From Parapedobacter tibetensis (GTDB lineage Bacteria; Bacteroidota; Bacteroidia; Sphingobacteriales; Sphingobacteriaceae), in the NCBI RefSeq assembly GCF_024704835.1, contig NZ_JAMXBE010000003.1, positions 124,001 through 188,000 on the forward strand: 64,000 bases of DNA, in the 5' to 3' direction. This document shows positions 29,124 to 38,008 of this stretch, piece after piece. The notes beneath the pieces are model-generated. The model searched no databases and was not told the DNA's origin. It was given only the letters and a program-made list of their open reading frames with translations. Positions within the stretch are counted from its first letter, which is position 1, and each line of letters opens with the position of its first letter. A program made the position numbers and the translations under genes.

Positions 29124-29663
29124 TCAATTTTTATCCAACCTCACTGTACGCAACTGCAACAGCAGTTCAGGCGCACGGCTTGTCGGGTTTGGCTGTTTAA
29201 CAAAAGAAGCGCTCAACAAGTTGATGTTTTGTTGCCGTTCTACATCGTGCAATACTTGCAGTAAGCCCGTGAATGCACCTTCCAGCTGGTATTCCGTATA
29301 ATGTATACGGAGGGTCTCCGCTCCTAGCCTTTCGGGTGAAGGCAAGTTTCGAACATTCACTCCATGGTACTGTGCCATTAGGGCTATCCGCTCTGGCTCG
29401 GAGGTGGTGGTATCCCTACCGGCATCCGTTGCATCTATTACCAACCGATCACCCACCTGCCTGGCCTTTGTCCGCAATTGTTCCAACACCTGCAAATTGG
29501 CTTGCCGCGCGGCCTCACCGGCTTCTAGCGCTTTGTATTCCTCCCGCAAGCGCAGGGTTGGCTTGATAGCCAGTTGATAGCAAGCCAATAGAAACAGCAA
29601 GGCAACCCCCCAGAGCAGTCGGTTTTTGGTACGCCAATCGTATCGGTCAAAACGTTGCATCAT
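29124..29663 (-). CDS. PilO/GspM-like inner-membrane assembly protein
   Basis: A 179-residue protein with a short cytoplasmic N-terminus, one membrane helix (LLWGVALLFLLACYQLAI), a coiled coil (residues about 40-75) and a periplasmic alpha/beta domain ending YQLEGAFTGLLQVLHDVER. That topology is shared by PilO and GspM, which dimerise with PilN/GspL below the secretin. It overlaps the preceding PilM/N-like gene by 4 bp, implying translational coupling. Sequence similarity is low, as usual in this family. Confidence 0.6.
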   Translation of the reverse strand: MMQRFDRYDWRTKNRLLWGVALLFLLACYQLAIKPTLRLREEYKALEAGEAARQANLQVLEQLRTKARQVGDRLVIDATDAGRDTTTSEPERIALMAQYHGVNVRNLPSPERLGAETLRIHYTEYQLEGAFTGLLQVLHDVERQQNINLLSASFVKQPNPTSRAPELLLQLRTVRLDKN

Positions 29664-30895
29664 GGTTCCAATGTCAAATATAACGTAAATGCTCCTACTC
29701 CGCCCCGACCATCAAACCCATATTCTTCGATTTCCACCGCTTGGCAAAAAGCCAGCATCCGCACCTGCTTGATCCAGCCGTTCAACAGCGGCATATCCTT
29801 GCATGTGCCTTTGATGCGCATCGCCGAAGGTGTATGTACCGGTCGCCTTTGCCTTCGGCTCATGGCCTCATCCCTCGGATATACAGCCAGTTCATCCAGC
29901 ATAATGCCCTCGGGCAAGCTATCTGCGATACGGTCGGCCATATACGCCATGCCCCATCGAGGGGTTTCGGCATGCCATAGCCCGCCCAGCAGTTCTTCGC
30001 GGGCTGCCGTTTGCTGCCGCAAAGCATCGATTTCCCGTTGGATGGTCAAGGCATCACTTCCCGCAAAGTCCGCCACTTTTTCCGTGTAATGCATAAAGCT
30101 TAGCGCATTGCCCAGCAAAAGCAGGAGAAACAGCGCCATCAATGCGATGCCCGAACGCTTGAACGCCAGCTGTTGCCGGTAATCCACAGATTTGGCAAGT
30201 GTACGGGCAATGGGCAGTTGCGCAAAAGAGAGGTCGCTTATTGTTTGGAAAGCCGTCGCAAATGCGGGTACAAGCCGCTCATTCAGCTGTTCATTGGCGA
30301 TATCCACCCTTTTGGCCCAAGGCGTAGCTTCTTGGGGAAGGAAATCATATCCAGTGAAGACCCCTTGCTGAAGGGCAAACCGGTGACGCCCCAAGGTGAG
30401 CGACTCCATATCCGCGTTACAGAGGTAATCCTTGAATAAATCCACGGCAAATGGACCTAGACCAACACTGAGCAGCACAAGGCCTTGGGTATCGATTTGA
30501 GCAAGGATGTCATCCACCAATTTCCTTCGCGCCACCGATAGCATCTTTCCCCCTTCCAACGGTGTTTGCTGGAGGTAAAAATCATCGGGCTTGGCATTGG
30601 GCAATACGTGCCGCAGGAGGTCCGCATCGTTATCCGATGATGGTCCATTAGTCGTAGTCCGGTGAATGATGCCCTTGCCGCTGATGGTCAATGCTACAGG
30701 CACCCCATTAGGCACATGGCCCTTTATCGCGTTGAAATCCGTCAGTCCATATTCCCCATTTACGAAATGCACTTTTGCACGCACCCGCTTCACCACGACC
30801 AGGTTGGCCGTCAGCGTATGCTCGCCGGCAAGCGACAGCTCCACACCCGCTACTTGCGGGATATGCTTAAGGTATGATGCCATCGCTGCAAACAT
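29660..30895 (-). CDS. Fused PilM/PilN (GspL)-like assembly protein
   Basis: A 411-residue protein. The first 240 residues look like a degenerate actin-like (PilM/GspL cytoplasmic) domain, with VAGVELSL at the N-terminus and GLVLLSVGLGPFAVDLF in the middle. A single membrane helix follows (GIALMALFLLLLLGNALSFM), then a coiled coil and a ferredoxin-like periplasmic domain (GIMLDELAVYP ... MRIKGTCKDMPLLNGWIKQV) as in PilN. So PilM and PilN functions are joined in one chain, as in GspL. It lies 6 bp after the secretin gene. Confidence 0.62.
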   Translation of the reverse strand: MFAAMASYLKHIPQVAGVELSLAGEHTLTANLVVVKRVRAKVHFVNGEYGLTDFNAIKGHVPNGVPVALTISGKGIIHRTTTNGPSSDNDADLLRHVLPNAKPDDFYLQQTPLEGGKMLSVARRKLVDDILAQIDTQGLVLLSVGLGPFAVDLFKDYLCNADMESLTLGRHRFALQQGVFTGYDFLPQEATPWAKRVDIANEQLNERLVPAFATAFQTISDLSFAQLPIARTLAKSVDYRQQLAFKRSGIALMALFLLLLLGNALSFMHYTEKVADFAGSDALTIQREIDALRQQTAAREELLGGLWHAETPRWGMAYMADRIADSLPEGIMLDELAVYPRDEAMSRRQRRPVHTPSAMRIKGTCKDMPLLNGWIKQVRMLAFCQAVEIEEYGFDGRGGVGAFTLYLTLEP

Positions 30896-30901
30896 ATCGG
30901 G

Positions 30902-32860
30902 TCACTGATAAATGATGGTCGGTTTGATGAATACCACGGACACCACTTTGCTCCGTCCCTTATTGCGGCTACTGAATAGCCATTTCAACCCCGGTATGCG
31001 TGATAGTACTGGTACCCCGGAGGAGTTGTTGACCGTTTCAAACCGCTCGATACCTCCGAGCACCACGGTTTCTTCATTGCCCACGCGAATGATGGATTCA
31101 AATTTACTGGTGGTAGTGGGCGGAGGCTCGTCAATAGGAGTATCCTGTGTAAAGTCGGAAATATCGATCTTGATGTTGAGCGTCACTTGCTCATCGCCTG
31201 ATACCACGGGTCGGATATCGATGGTCATGTCGGCAGTCACGTCGTTATATTGTTCGGTTACTACCGTCTGTGGGCTAAGCGATCCCATCACGTTCTGCGT
31301 AGAGAGGCGGTAGTATCGCTTGCTACCAATGCTCATGGAGGCGGTATGCCCATTGAGTGTAGCCAATTTGGGTACGGAGCGCAGCTCTACATTGTTATTA
31401 TCTTCCAGTGCGCTCAATGATACATAGAAATTGGGTGTTACCCGTCCTAGGTTGAAAGATCCCGAACCGATGCGGGAAAGGAAATCATTGATAGACGCCG
31501 CGCCAAAAGTATAGTCGATCCCGGGCAAAATCGTCCCCCCTGTCCGTATGCTATCAGACACCCCTGCCGAAATACCCGTTTTGACGTTATAGCCTTTACG
31601 GATATCAAGCATGGTCACTTCAATGAGCACCATCGGTACTCGGACATCCAATTGGCGTATGATGGATGCGATGTCATTTACTTGAGGTGATGGGCCAGCA
31701 ATAAGCAGCGTATTCTGTTCGCGGAATTCCTTTATTTCCACACCTTGACGCCATTCTGCTGGGATCATGGCCTGTATGGTATCGATGGCTCTATTCTGCA
31801 ACTGTACCACCCGCACTTCCCTCAGCCCTTCCAGACGGCGTTCACCGATCAGGTAGATGCCATTTTCCTTTTTATGCGAATAAGTTGTGCCCCGTAATAA
31901 AGCCGTTAGCAGGTCATCGAAACTCACTTGCTTCAAGCGTGCGGTGGCCACGCCCTGTATGCTGCTGAAGAGAAAATAATTGGCGTTTACCTGATCGGCC
32001 GCATATTTAATCACTTCTTCAATGGGGGTATTGTTAGCCTCCACTTGGAGCAGCGGCATGATGTCCTGTTCTTCCGTGCGTTGGGCATCGATGTACAGGC
32101 TTCCAGCTTGTCCTCCTCCCATGCCGTCATCCATCGATGCGGTAATGGGCACCCTGCGGGTGGCCAATTGGGCATCGTTGTTGATGAAATTTTCCTCCCG
32201 CTGACCCAAGGGCATGAATACAAACGCCCCGTCCGCCGTTTCCGCCAGCTTCAGCTGGTTGTTGAAGGCTAGTTGCCGAAGGGCCGCCGGAAGCTCCATG
32301 TTTTGCACATACAAGGTCACCGTCTTGGTGGCCAGTTCATTGGTCACGATAACATTGACGCCACTTTTCTGCGTGATGACGCGCGCCACATTTATAAGGC
32401 TGTCGTTTTCCAAGCCCAGTGTAAGCTGTTGGAGGTTTGCGTCGTAATCGGCTGATATGATCTTGGGCACACGGTATGCATTCGGATTGAGTTGGCGAAC
32501 GGATATGATGGTTCCCACGAAACTCAAGTCAAGGCCATATTCCTGGGCAACGAATAACAAGATATTCAATGCCGTCTCCCCCTGAAAATTGTTGTAGATA
32601 CGGGTTTCGATGGCGGGATCCACATTGATGTTGAGGTCTGCCGCCTCCGCGAGTGCCCTTAGAAATTCCTGTGCAGAGGCCCCCGAAACCGACAATGTGA
32701 CCTGCTGGTTGATGCCGGGCAATTGCACGGAAAGATCCTTCAGGCGCTGTTCAAGCTGGGCAATGCGGTCGATCTGCTGGGCGATTCCCCGTCCGGGGCA
32801 TATCGCTAGCATACAGGTTATCGAAATGAAAATTAGCGATACGAGTAAATATTTTCTCAA
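30902..32860 (-). CDS. Secretin (GspD/PilQ family)
   Basis: A 652-residue outer-membrane channel subunit. After the signal peptide (LLVSLIFISITCMLAICPG) come a coiled segment, a STN/N0-type domain (AQEFLRALAEAADLNINVDP), further N-domains (TVTLYVQNMELPAALRQLA; TPIEEVIKYAADQVNANYF) and the secretin core. The core has VPMVLIEVTMLDIRKGYNVK and the hallmark ending VLSRIPGLKWLFSSRNK. It would form the outer-membrane pore of the type II/IV-pilus-like machine. Secretins of this kind occur only sporadically in Bacteroidota, as I recall. It heads the distal half of the gene cluster after a 171-bp gap. Confidence 0.9.
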   Translation of the reverse strand: MRKYLLVSLIFISITCMLAICPGRGIAQQIDRIAQLEQRLKDLSVQLPGINQQVTLSVSGASAQEFLRALAEAADLNINVDPAIETRIYNNFQGETALNILLFVAQEYGLDLSFVGTIISVRQLNPNAYRVPKIISADYDANLQQLTLGLENDSLINVARVITQKSGVNVIVTNELATKTVTLYVQNMELPAALRQLAFNNQLKLAETADGAFVFMPLGQREENFINNDAQLATRRVPITASMDDGMGGGQAGSLYIDAQRTEEQDIMPLLQVEANNTPIEEVIKYAADQVNANYFLFSSIQGVATARLKQVSFDDLLTALLRGTTYSHKKENGIYLIGERRLEGLREVRVVQLQNRAIDTIQAMIPAEWRQGVEIKEFREQNTLLIAGPSPQVNDIASIIRQLDVRVPMVLIEVTMLDIRKGYNVKTGISAGVSDSIRTGGTILPGIDYTFGAASINDFLSRIGSGSFNLGRVTPNFYVSLSALEDNNNVELRSVPKLATLNGHTASMSIGSKRYYRLSTQNVMGSLSPQTVVTEQYNDVTADMTIDIRPVVSGDEQVTLNIKIDISDFTQDTPIDEPPPTTTSKFESIIRVGNEETVVLGGIERFETVNNSSGVPVLSRIPGLKWLFSSRNKGRSKVVSVVFIKPTIIYQ

Positions 32861-32972
32861 TGTCTATGGTGTTACGTTTATGGTCAATAATTTGTTTATG
32901 GAGATTATGTAGCTAACATAAACATTTTTTTAGAAATTCAGGTCGAAAAAAAATTATTGGTCAATGAACCTA

Positions 32973-33010
32973 CCCCCCTCGCCGACACACAGGTCACCGC
33001 TCAGGGGGGA
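32973..33010. repeat. C/G-run hairpin repeat
   Basis: A CCCCCCT run (32973-32979) is complementary to AGGGGGG (33003-33009) across a 23-base loop. Related elements lie at 34975-35022 and 35056-35104 on the other side of the two tail-fibre genes. Confidence 0.5.
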
Positions 33011-33031
33011 TATGAATTTCGTCATTGGCCA

Positions 33032-33952
33032 TTAATTTCGTTCAGGAATCATACTTCCATCCCTATTACCCTCCAATACCTTCAATCTTTTATTTTGTTC
33101 GATCACAATCAATGTTAGTTCTTCCACTTTTTTCAAGAGCAGCAGGTTCATCTCTGCGAGATCGAGACCATCTCGTTGGATATCTGCTGCGGAAGGGATT
33201 TCCGGTAGGTGCTTATGTTCCTTCACGTAGGCCTCTACTTCGGACAGCGGGGTTAGCTCGTAGTCCGGTTCGAACACATAGTCCGGCACCGAGATATCTG
33301 TCTTCACCTTCACCTCCGTGGCCAGGATGTTGCCATTGACAGCCAGCTTGGCTTGGGGATTGTTGGTACCGATGCCTACGTTTCCATTCACGATAAATCG
33401 GTCTACCTCATACTGGGCTATCATGGAGGAATTGTAATCCTGTACATCACTCAGCAGGGCTTGATTCTGTGGCACCCCATTCACTTCATAGGTCACTGTT
33501 TTTAGGTTCTCCCCGCTGGAGCTCGTCCACCCCACGAAATGGTAACCTTGGGCATGTTGTCCGGCTAAATACGGTATATCTACGGCCATGTACTTCTTTC
33601 CATTGTATAGACAGGTCTTCAGCTTCCAAGCGGCGGTCATGGGGTCCGTGTTGTGGGAACTTAACGAAGCCCGAAACGCATTATAGGCCGACCCAGAATG
33701 GATCTGAGCCACGTTTAACCTCAGGTAGGCGCCGCTAGCACCCCGCTGGGCCATGATGGTGCCCACGGCATAGTTGTTTGCCAGAAGATTGGTCCCGTTG
33801 TATATCTCATGGAGCAAAATCAAGGTTTTGGAATAAGGTACATTCTGGTCGATGGTAATGGTCACCGCTTTATAAGCCCCATGGATGGTAGTTTGTGCTT
33901 GGGTTGCAGTCATAATGGCAACGAATGCCAATAAAAGGATAGTAGGTTTCAT
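33032..33952 (-). CDS. Secreted tail-fibre-like protein
   Basis: A 306-residue protein with a signal peptide (LLAFVAIMTATQAQ), a unique beta-rich N-terminal domain of about 180 residues, then NGNVGIGTNNPQAKLAVNGN. The C-terminal module (VPDYVFEPDYELTPL, AYVKEHKHLPEIPSA, DLAEMNLLLLKKVEELTL) ends in a coiled coil. The 'GNVGIGT...P' and C-terminal modules are those of Bacteroidota tail-fibre-like exported proteins; the catalytic S74 autoprotease triad is not apparent. The C-terminal third is almost identical to that of the gene at 49815-50429. It sits inside the secretion gene cluster; role unknown. Confidence 0.75.
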   Translation of the reverse strand: MKPTILLLAFVAIMTATQAQTTIHGAYKAVTITIDQNVPYSKTLILLHEIYNGTNLLANNYAVGTIMAQRGASGAYLRLNVAQIHSGSAYNAFRASLSSHNTDPMTAAWKLKTCLYNGKKYMAVDIPYLAGQHAQGYHFVGWTSSSGENLKTVTYEVNGVPQNQALLSDVQDYNSSMIAQYEVDRFIVNGNVGIGTNNPQAKLAVNGNILATEVKVKTDISVPDYVFEPDYELTPLSEVEAYVKEHKHLPEIPSAADIQRDGLDLAEMNLLLLKKVEELTLIVIEQNKRLKVLEGNRDGSMIPERN

Positions 33953-33959
33953 GTTTATA

Positions 33960-34703
33960 CTATTTATTAATTAAAAGTTTCAGGTCTGAAATTTCGGTTT
34001 TCAATGCATCCAATTGCTGTTGGAGGTCTGCCTTTTCCTTTCCATGTTTTATCAAATGCAAGGTCAGTATCTCCACCTTTTCCAGTAGCAGCCTGTTCAT
34101 TTCACCCAAATTCAGTCCATTTTCTTCTACTTCTTGCTTACTTGGAATCCCTGGTAAGTGTTTGTTTTTTTGAATGAACGCTTCAATTTCCGAGAGCGGT
34201 TGCACTACGTAGTTTTCATCGAATACATAATCCGGCCAGTTACTTGTCGTGACCTCCACTTCCTGAGCAGCAATCTTTCCTTTGACGGATAACATAGCAC
34301 CCGGTTTCAATGTCCCACCCACAGCAAGGGAATTAGTTATCTTGGCATCGCCCGTTTTGCTTAATTGCATCACGTATGCACTGCCTGTGGCCCAATAAAA
34401 ATTACCATTGGAATGGAAGCCAAACATCAACTCTGTTTCTTCGTTGGGGTTATAAACAATTGCACCGTGGCTGGGGGACTTTATCTGTATGGAATTGCGA
34501 AAATTATTAAGCCCATTGATCGGATTCGCTCCCGCTACCGAAAGCCCACCCCGCACATCCAATTTTGTTTCGGGACTTGTGGTGCCCACCCCTGCATTAC
34601 CCGTAGTTGGAAATAAGTTACCTTGTGCCACACATATCGTGGTAAGGGTCAGGGAGAGCAGCGTTATGGCTGCTGCCCTTGTTTTGGTCATCATGCTGTT
34701 CAT
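33960..34703 (-). CDS. Secreted tail-fibre-like protein
   Basis: A 247-residue protein with a signal peptide (LLSLTLTTICVAQ), then LFPTTGNAGVGTTSPETKLDV, a beta-rich middle and the conserved C-terminal module (NWPDYVFDENYVVQPL, IEAFIQKNKHLPGIPS, LGEMNRLLLEKVEILTLHL) ending in a coiled coil. It precedes the other tail-fibre-like gene by 7 bp. Its closest relatives in the window are the NWPDYVF-type genes at 50463-53233. The long upstream gap holds a sequence also found upstream of that second cluster. Confidence 0.75.
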   Translation of the reverse strand: MNSMMTKTRAAAITLLSLTLTTICVAQGNLFPTTGNAGVGTTSPETKLDVRGGLSVAGANPINGLNNFRNSIQIKSPSHGAIVYNPNEETELMFGFHSNGNFYWATGSAYVMQLSKTGDAKITNSLAVGGTLKPGAMLSVKGKIAAQEVEVTTSNWPDYVFDENYVVQPLSEIEAFIQKNKHLPGIPSKQEVEENGLNLGEMNRLLLEKVEILTLHLIKHGKEKADLQQQLDALKTEISDLKLLINK

Positions 34704-34887
34704 ATAATTTTGGTTTTTTGTTAACTTACTATTGTTTCATCCCATAGGAACGGATACAGAAATCCCACTTGATATGGACATCCATACTTTCTCCCAACAC
34801 ACGCAGCCAATGAATCGATCCGACACAACTGGCGGAGCGCTCATAAGGCCTTGGATAATAAACCAGCCATGAATAAACCTTACTTTA

Positions 34888-34943
34888 GGAATCTTACACA
34901 CAGTTTAGGCTGATATCTTAATCCACTGTAATTATAGGAATAC
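34888..34943 (-). repeat. Duplicated upstream element, copy 1
   Basis: The plus-strand words ggaatcttac, agtttaggctgat, tccactgtaattat and ggatac/ggaatac recur in the same order at 54275-54326. Copy 1 begins about 185 bp upstream of the tail-fibre gene starting at 34703. Confidence 0.7.
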
Positions 34944-34974
34944 CTTTTGGATTTTCAAAGACTTTTTTCACTGT

Positions 34975-35104
34975 CCCCCCTGCGCATCGGGCAGTGAGTT
35001 GGTGAGTGGGGATTAAGGGGGAAGTTCCGTATTCCACATTGTATCCGCGAACACTATCCCCCTGTGCATAGGCCTGTGGGCTAGCGAGGGGGGATTAAGG
35101 GGGG
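34975..35104. repeat. Two C/G-run repeats in tandem
   Basis: Copies 34975-35022 and 35056-35104 share CCCCCT ... gggctag/gggcag ... GGGGATTAAGGGGG and can each fold. Related to the element at 32973-33010 and loosely to acctaccccccct at 54181-54193. Confidence 0.5.
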
Positions 35105-35108
35105 TGCA

Positions 35109-36530
35109 TCAAAAACTAAACAGCAGCGGATAAATTTCCTCGATGGAGGTCCGCCCATCAGCAAATAACGAAAACGCATTTTCCGCTAGACTTTTGATGC
35201 CCTGCTCCCGTAGATACAACTGCACATCATGTTCGTTCTGCTTAATTTTATCCGCCAGGAATTGGTCTATGGAGATGATTTCATATACCGCCGCCCGACC
35301 ACGATATCCCGTATGGTGGCATTTGTCGCATCCCTTTGCCACGTAATGGCTATCAATAGGCCTATAAGGCACAAAATTACGGGGATACAGCGTACTGCTG
35401 AAGGTGGCTTCCTCTTTGCATTCCGGGCAAAGTAGCCTCACCAACCGTTGCGCGATGGTGGTATTGAGCGTATTGGCCAGCAGGAATGGGGGGATGCCCA
35501 TATCGATGAGCCGCGATACCGTACCCCAGGCCGAGTTGGTGTGGATGGTAGAAAGTACCAGGTGACCGGTAAGAGCCGCCCGGATGGCCATGGCCGCCGT
35601 ATCCACATCCCGTATTTCACCCACCATAATGATGTCCGGATCCTGGCGCAGGAATGTACGTAGCGCCGAGGCAAATGTGAGGCCAATGCTTTCCTTGAGC
35701 TGTACCTGGTTGATGCCCTCCAAGGTGTATTCAATAGGGTCTTCGATGGTTAGGATATTGCGCGTCTCCTTGTTCAGCAGCTTTAGCGTGGCATAAAGCG
35801 TGGTCGTTTTGCCCGATCCCGTAGGACCGCTGATCAGCACGATGCCGTTAGGGCGCTTCACCCCGTCGAGGTAATGCTGCAGGTCGGATGGCGAGAAACC
35901 AAGCGTATCCAACGAGATATTGGTGGCATCGTTATTCAGCAGGCGGAGCACCACCTTTTCACCATGTAATGTGGGGAGGATGGATACCCGGATATCAAAC
36001 TTGTGCTGATCGCTTTCAAAATTGATGCGCCCATCCTGAGGCAGCCGCTTCTCGGCAATGTCTAAGCCCGACAAGATCTTGATCTTATTGATGACCGCCG
36101 GATATTCCATTTTTTCCAGCTTATACCGCTCAATCATCTGGCCATCTATACGGATACGCACGCGGCAGCGATCTTCATACACTTCGAGGTGGATATCACT
36201 GCTCTTGAGCCGTCTTGCCTCGCCGATGAGATCCGACAAGAAATCGGCTGATCCACCCAAATATTGTCCGGCTGTCGTTGGCCGGTCCACATCTTCCCGC
36301 AGGTAGTGCTTGTTTAGGTATTTGGTAATGATGGCCTGGGGGAGCGTTTCCATGGCTACTTCCGTCCCGATGAGCATTTCCAATTCCTCTACTACCTGCT
36401 GCTGACCAGTCTCACGGTCGGTATAGCACAGCACATGACCATTCAAGCGTTGAGGTATGATGCGGTAATGCCAAGCCTGCTGGGCGTTCACCAGCTTCAA
36501 ATCAGCGAGGTCTAATTGTAGCTCTTCCAT
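35109..36530 (-). CDS. gspE: GspE/PilB-type secretion ATPase
   Basis: A 473-residue AAA-type ATPase powering pseudopilus or pilus assembly. The order of motifs is canonical: Walker A SGPTGSGKTTTLYATLK, Asp box TIEDPIEYTLEGINQVQ, Walker B DPDIIMVGEIRD, His box LTGHLVLSTIHTN, and a four-cysteine zinc element (CPEC ... CDKCHHTGYRGR). The N-terminal region is shorter than in GspE, with only a partial N1E-like domain. It lies 18 bp after the prepilin peptidase gene and begins the machine together with the pseudopilin. No platform protein gene (GspF/PilC) is next to it or elsewhere in the window. Confidence 0.93.
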   Translation of the reverse strand: MEELQLDLADLKLVNAQQAWHYRIIPQRLNGHVLCYTDRETGQQQVVEELEMLIGTEVAMETLPQAIITKYLNKHYLREDVDRPTTAGQYLGGSADFLSDLIGEARRLKSSDIHLEVYEDRCRVRIRIDGQMIERYKLEKMEYPAVINKIKILSGLDIAEKRLPQDGRINFESDQHKFDIRVSILPTLHGEKVVLRLLNNDATNISLDTLGFSPSDLQHYLDGVKRPNGIVLISGPTGSGKTTTLYATLKLLNKETRNILTIEDPIEYTLEGINQVQLKESIGLTFASALRTFLRQDPDIIMVGEIRDVDTAAMAIRAALTGHLVLSTIHTNSAWGTVSRLIDMGIPPFLLANTLNTTIAQRLVRLLCPECKEEATFSSTLYPRNFVPYRPIDSHYVAKGCDKCHHTGYRGRAAVYEIISIDQFLADKIKQNEHDVQLYLREQGIKSLAENAFSLFADGRTSIEEIYPLLFSF

Positions 36531-36548
36531 CTATAAGACCATTTTTGA

Positions 36549-37058
36549 CTATCCGTAAATTAACCACATGATTTCCATATCCACAAATAATTGCCTACCC
36601 CATTGCGTGTAGTCAGCCAGTAGCACCATGGCCAACAAGGCTGCTTGCCCCCCTGCCAAGGGAATATATTTCACTTGGTGCCCTATCGCCTTGGCGAATA
36701 GCGCACCCAACAATACGATAAGCAGGCTGATTACATAAAACAGTATAAAATTCACTGTCGAAAAACATAAGGCCAGCACGATAAAAAAGGCGATATCACC
36801 CCAGCCCATCAATTGTTCCCCCTGCATCAGCCACTTTTTCCTACGCCAATACATGATCAGGTTAAGCAGACCCAGTTGCAGGGCAATAATCGCCAAGTTA
36901 ATGGCGACTGTGGTAAACGAAAATACACCGAGCCACATGGCGTGAATGATCACCAACACAGCCAACAGCGGAAAAGCCAACGCATATACCGTCCGTTGCC
37001 GGAAATCCTGCCATACCACTACGGCGAGTACACCCAAAACCATCACCCACAGCAGCAT
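36549..37058 (-). CDS. Prepilin peptidase, minimal A24 form
   Basis: A 169-residue polytopic membrane protein with about six hydrophobic segments. The two catalytic aspartates of A24 peptidases are visible in VVVWQDFRQRTVYAL and in MGWGDIAFF (GxGD motif). The N-terminal methyltransferase domain of classical PilD/GspO with its zinc cysteines is missing, as in TadV/archaeal-type peptidases. It lies 5 bp after the pseudopilin gene, its probable substrate. Confidence 0.82.
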   Translation of the reverse strand: MLLWVMVLGVLAVVVWQDFRQRTVYALAFPLLAVLVIIHAMWLGVFSFTTVAINLAIIALQLGLLNLIMYWRRKKWLMQGEQLMGWGDIAFFIVLALCFSTVNFILFYVISLLIVLLGALFAKAIGHQVKYIPLAGGQAALLAMVLLADYTQWGRQLFVDMEIMWLIYG

Positions 37059-37063
37059 GATTG

Positions 37064-37501
37064 TCAGTCTTTGGTCACCTCTCGGAGGTTTTTATCCTGG
37101 TCGATTTCCCACACGTTGTAAGCTCCGTTTCCGTTGAAATCCACTACTGCCGTAGCACGCGCAACAAAATCGTTGGTACCAGCATGCACCATTTCGATGC
37201 GGTAATTAGCCTGTCCACCATCGCTCACCAGTTTTTCCTGTTCAAAACCGATATCAGCCAAGTCAGTGCTATAGGTGGAACGTTCATAAAACTGGTTTTT
37301 CTGCAGGGTGTACACATGTTGCAACTGGCCTTTGGCTTCTGTGCTCTTGGCTTTGGTGATCAATGGCATCAAGTTGGGCAACGCCAGCAGGATGATAATG
37401 CCGATAATCACCAGCACGACAAGTACTTCAGTCAGGGAAAATGCTTTGAGTTTACGTTGCAGGCTTTTGGTAAGCGGTCCTTTCATCGTGTTTAAGTTCA
37501 T
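37064..37501 (-). CDS. gspG: Type IV pilin-like pseudopilin (GspG type)
   Basis: A 145-residue protein (140 if the ATG at 37486 is used) with a short basic leader and the class III signal LKAFSLTEVLVVLVIIGIII. The mature N-terminus would be F-S-L-T-E, with Glu at position 5 as required. The residue before the cleavage point is Ala rather than the usual Gly. A 100-residue globular domain follows, with an acidic DFNGNGAYNVWEIDQDKN loop that resembles the calcium site of major pseudopilins. It is the first gene of the cluster, and no minor pseudopilin is present. Confidence 0.85.
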   Translation of the reverse strand: MNLNTMKGPLTKSLQRKLKAFSLTEVLVVLVIIGIIILLALPNLMPLITKAKSTEAKGQLQHVYTLQKNQFYERSTYSTDLADIGFEQEKLVSDGGQANYRIEMVHAGTNDFVARATAVVDFNGNGAYNVWEIDQDKNLREVTKD

Positions 37502-37519
37502 GTATAATAAATGATAGCG

Positions 37520-37551
37520 TAAAGTTATGGGGAAAAAACTATTTTTACAAG
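37520..37551 (-). promoter_or_regulatory. Probable promoter of the secretion cluster
   Basis: On the minus strand CTTG (37548-37551), 20-base spacer, TAACTTTA (37520-37527): one mismatch in each box of the Bacteroidota consensus, 19 bp before the ATG at 37501. Confidence 0.45.
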
Positions 37552-37789
37552 TGAATTGCAGATTGTCTGCTGGGCCATCAGTTATAAGTTCAGTTTCCTC
37601 TTGACCTCAATTAATTATTCTAACAACACGCTATGCTTAGGAATTCTCCTTCATTCTTTATAGGAATCCGCGTACAACAATGAATATTTCTCCGCCAATG
37701 GGCCCCATCTCCAATCACTGGGTTCTAGAGACTGCGCTCTGGACAGGCTCCAGACTTCCCGTTATAGTCGTAGAGCTTTCTTTTGATTC
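37552..37789. other. Region between secretion cluster and toxin array
   Basis: No intact gene. One minus-strand frame reads ...DWRWGPLAEKYSLLYADSYKE at about 37627-37715. This vaguely recalls the RHS core end (GRW...PLAEKY), so it may be a decayed end of an RHS gene. Confidence 0.3.
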
Positions 37790-38002
37790 CTACATGATAA
37801 AATAAAAATCTATCAATAATTGCTCGTCATCTCTCCATCTAAGCCATTCATTATCTGCCGTTAATAAAGAGTCACCCACCACCTTTATTATTTCAAACTC
37901 TAAAGTGCCATTCTTTAAAGAAGCCCCCAGTGGCAATTCCATTAGATATTCCTCCCATAATTTGAACTCATTAACGGGATCAACCTCTATCTCTTTATAA
38001 TT
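37790..38002 (-). pseudogene. Immunity-gene fragment without a start
   Basis: A minus-strand frame of 70 codons opens right after a stop (TAA, 38003-38005) and reads NYKEIEVDPVNEFKLWEEYL ... DNEWLRWRDDEQLLIDFYF. The composition and WEEYL/WLRWRDD pattern suggest the C-terminal part of a cytoplasmic immunity protein. It has no ATG before the middle, so it is probably a truncated relic at the end of the array. Confidence 0.4.
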
Positions 38003-38008
38003 TTAACC

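Larger units (their letters stand above)
34704..35108. other. 405-bp non-coding region splitting the secretion cluster
   Basis: No ORF of substance on either strand. It holds the element at 34888-34943 and two C/G-run repeats. It lies between gspE and the tail-fibre genes in an otherwise tightly packed gene order. Confidence 0.6.

Noticed and set aside
33032-34703. Tail-fibre-like genes as a prophage or contractile injection system
   Set aside because: All have Sec signal peptides and no sheath, tube, baseplate, capsid or terminase gene is present, so they are better seen as exported cellular proteins.
37552-37789. Possible small gene (WRWGPLAEKYSLLYADSYKE)
   Set aside because: Short, no start codon in context, and reads like a decayed RHS end; kept only as a note on the region.
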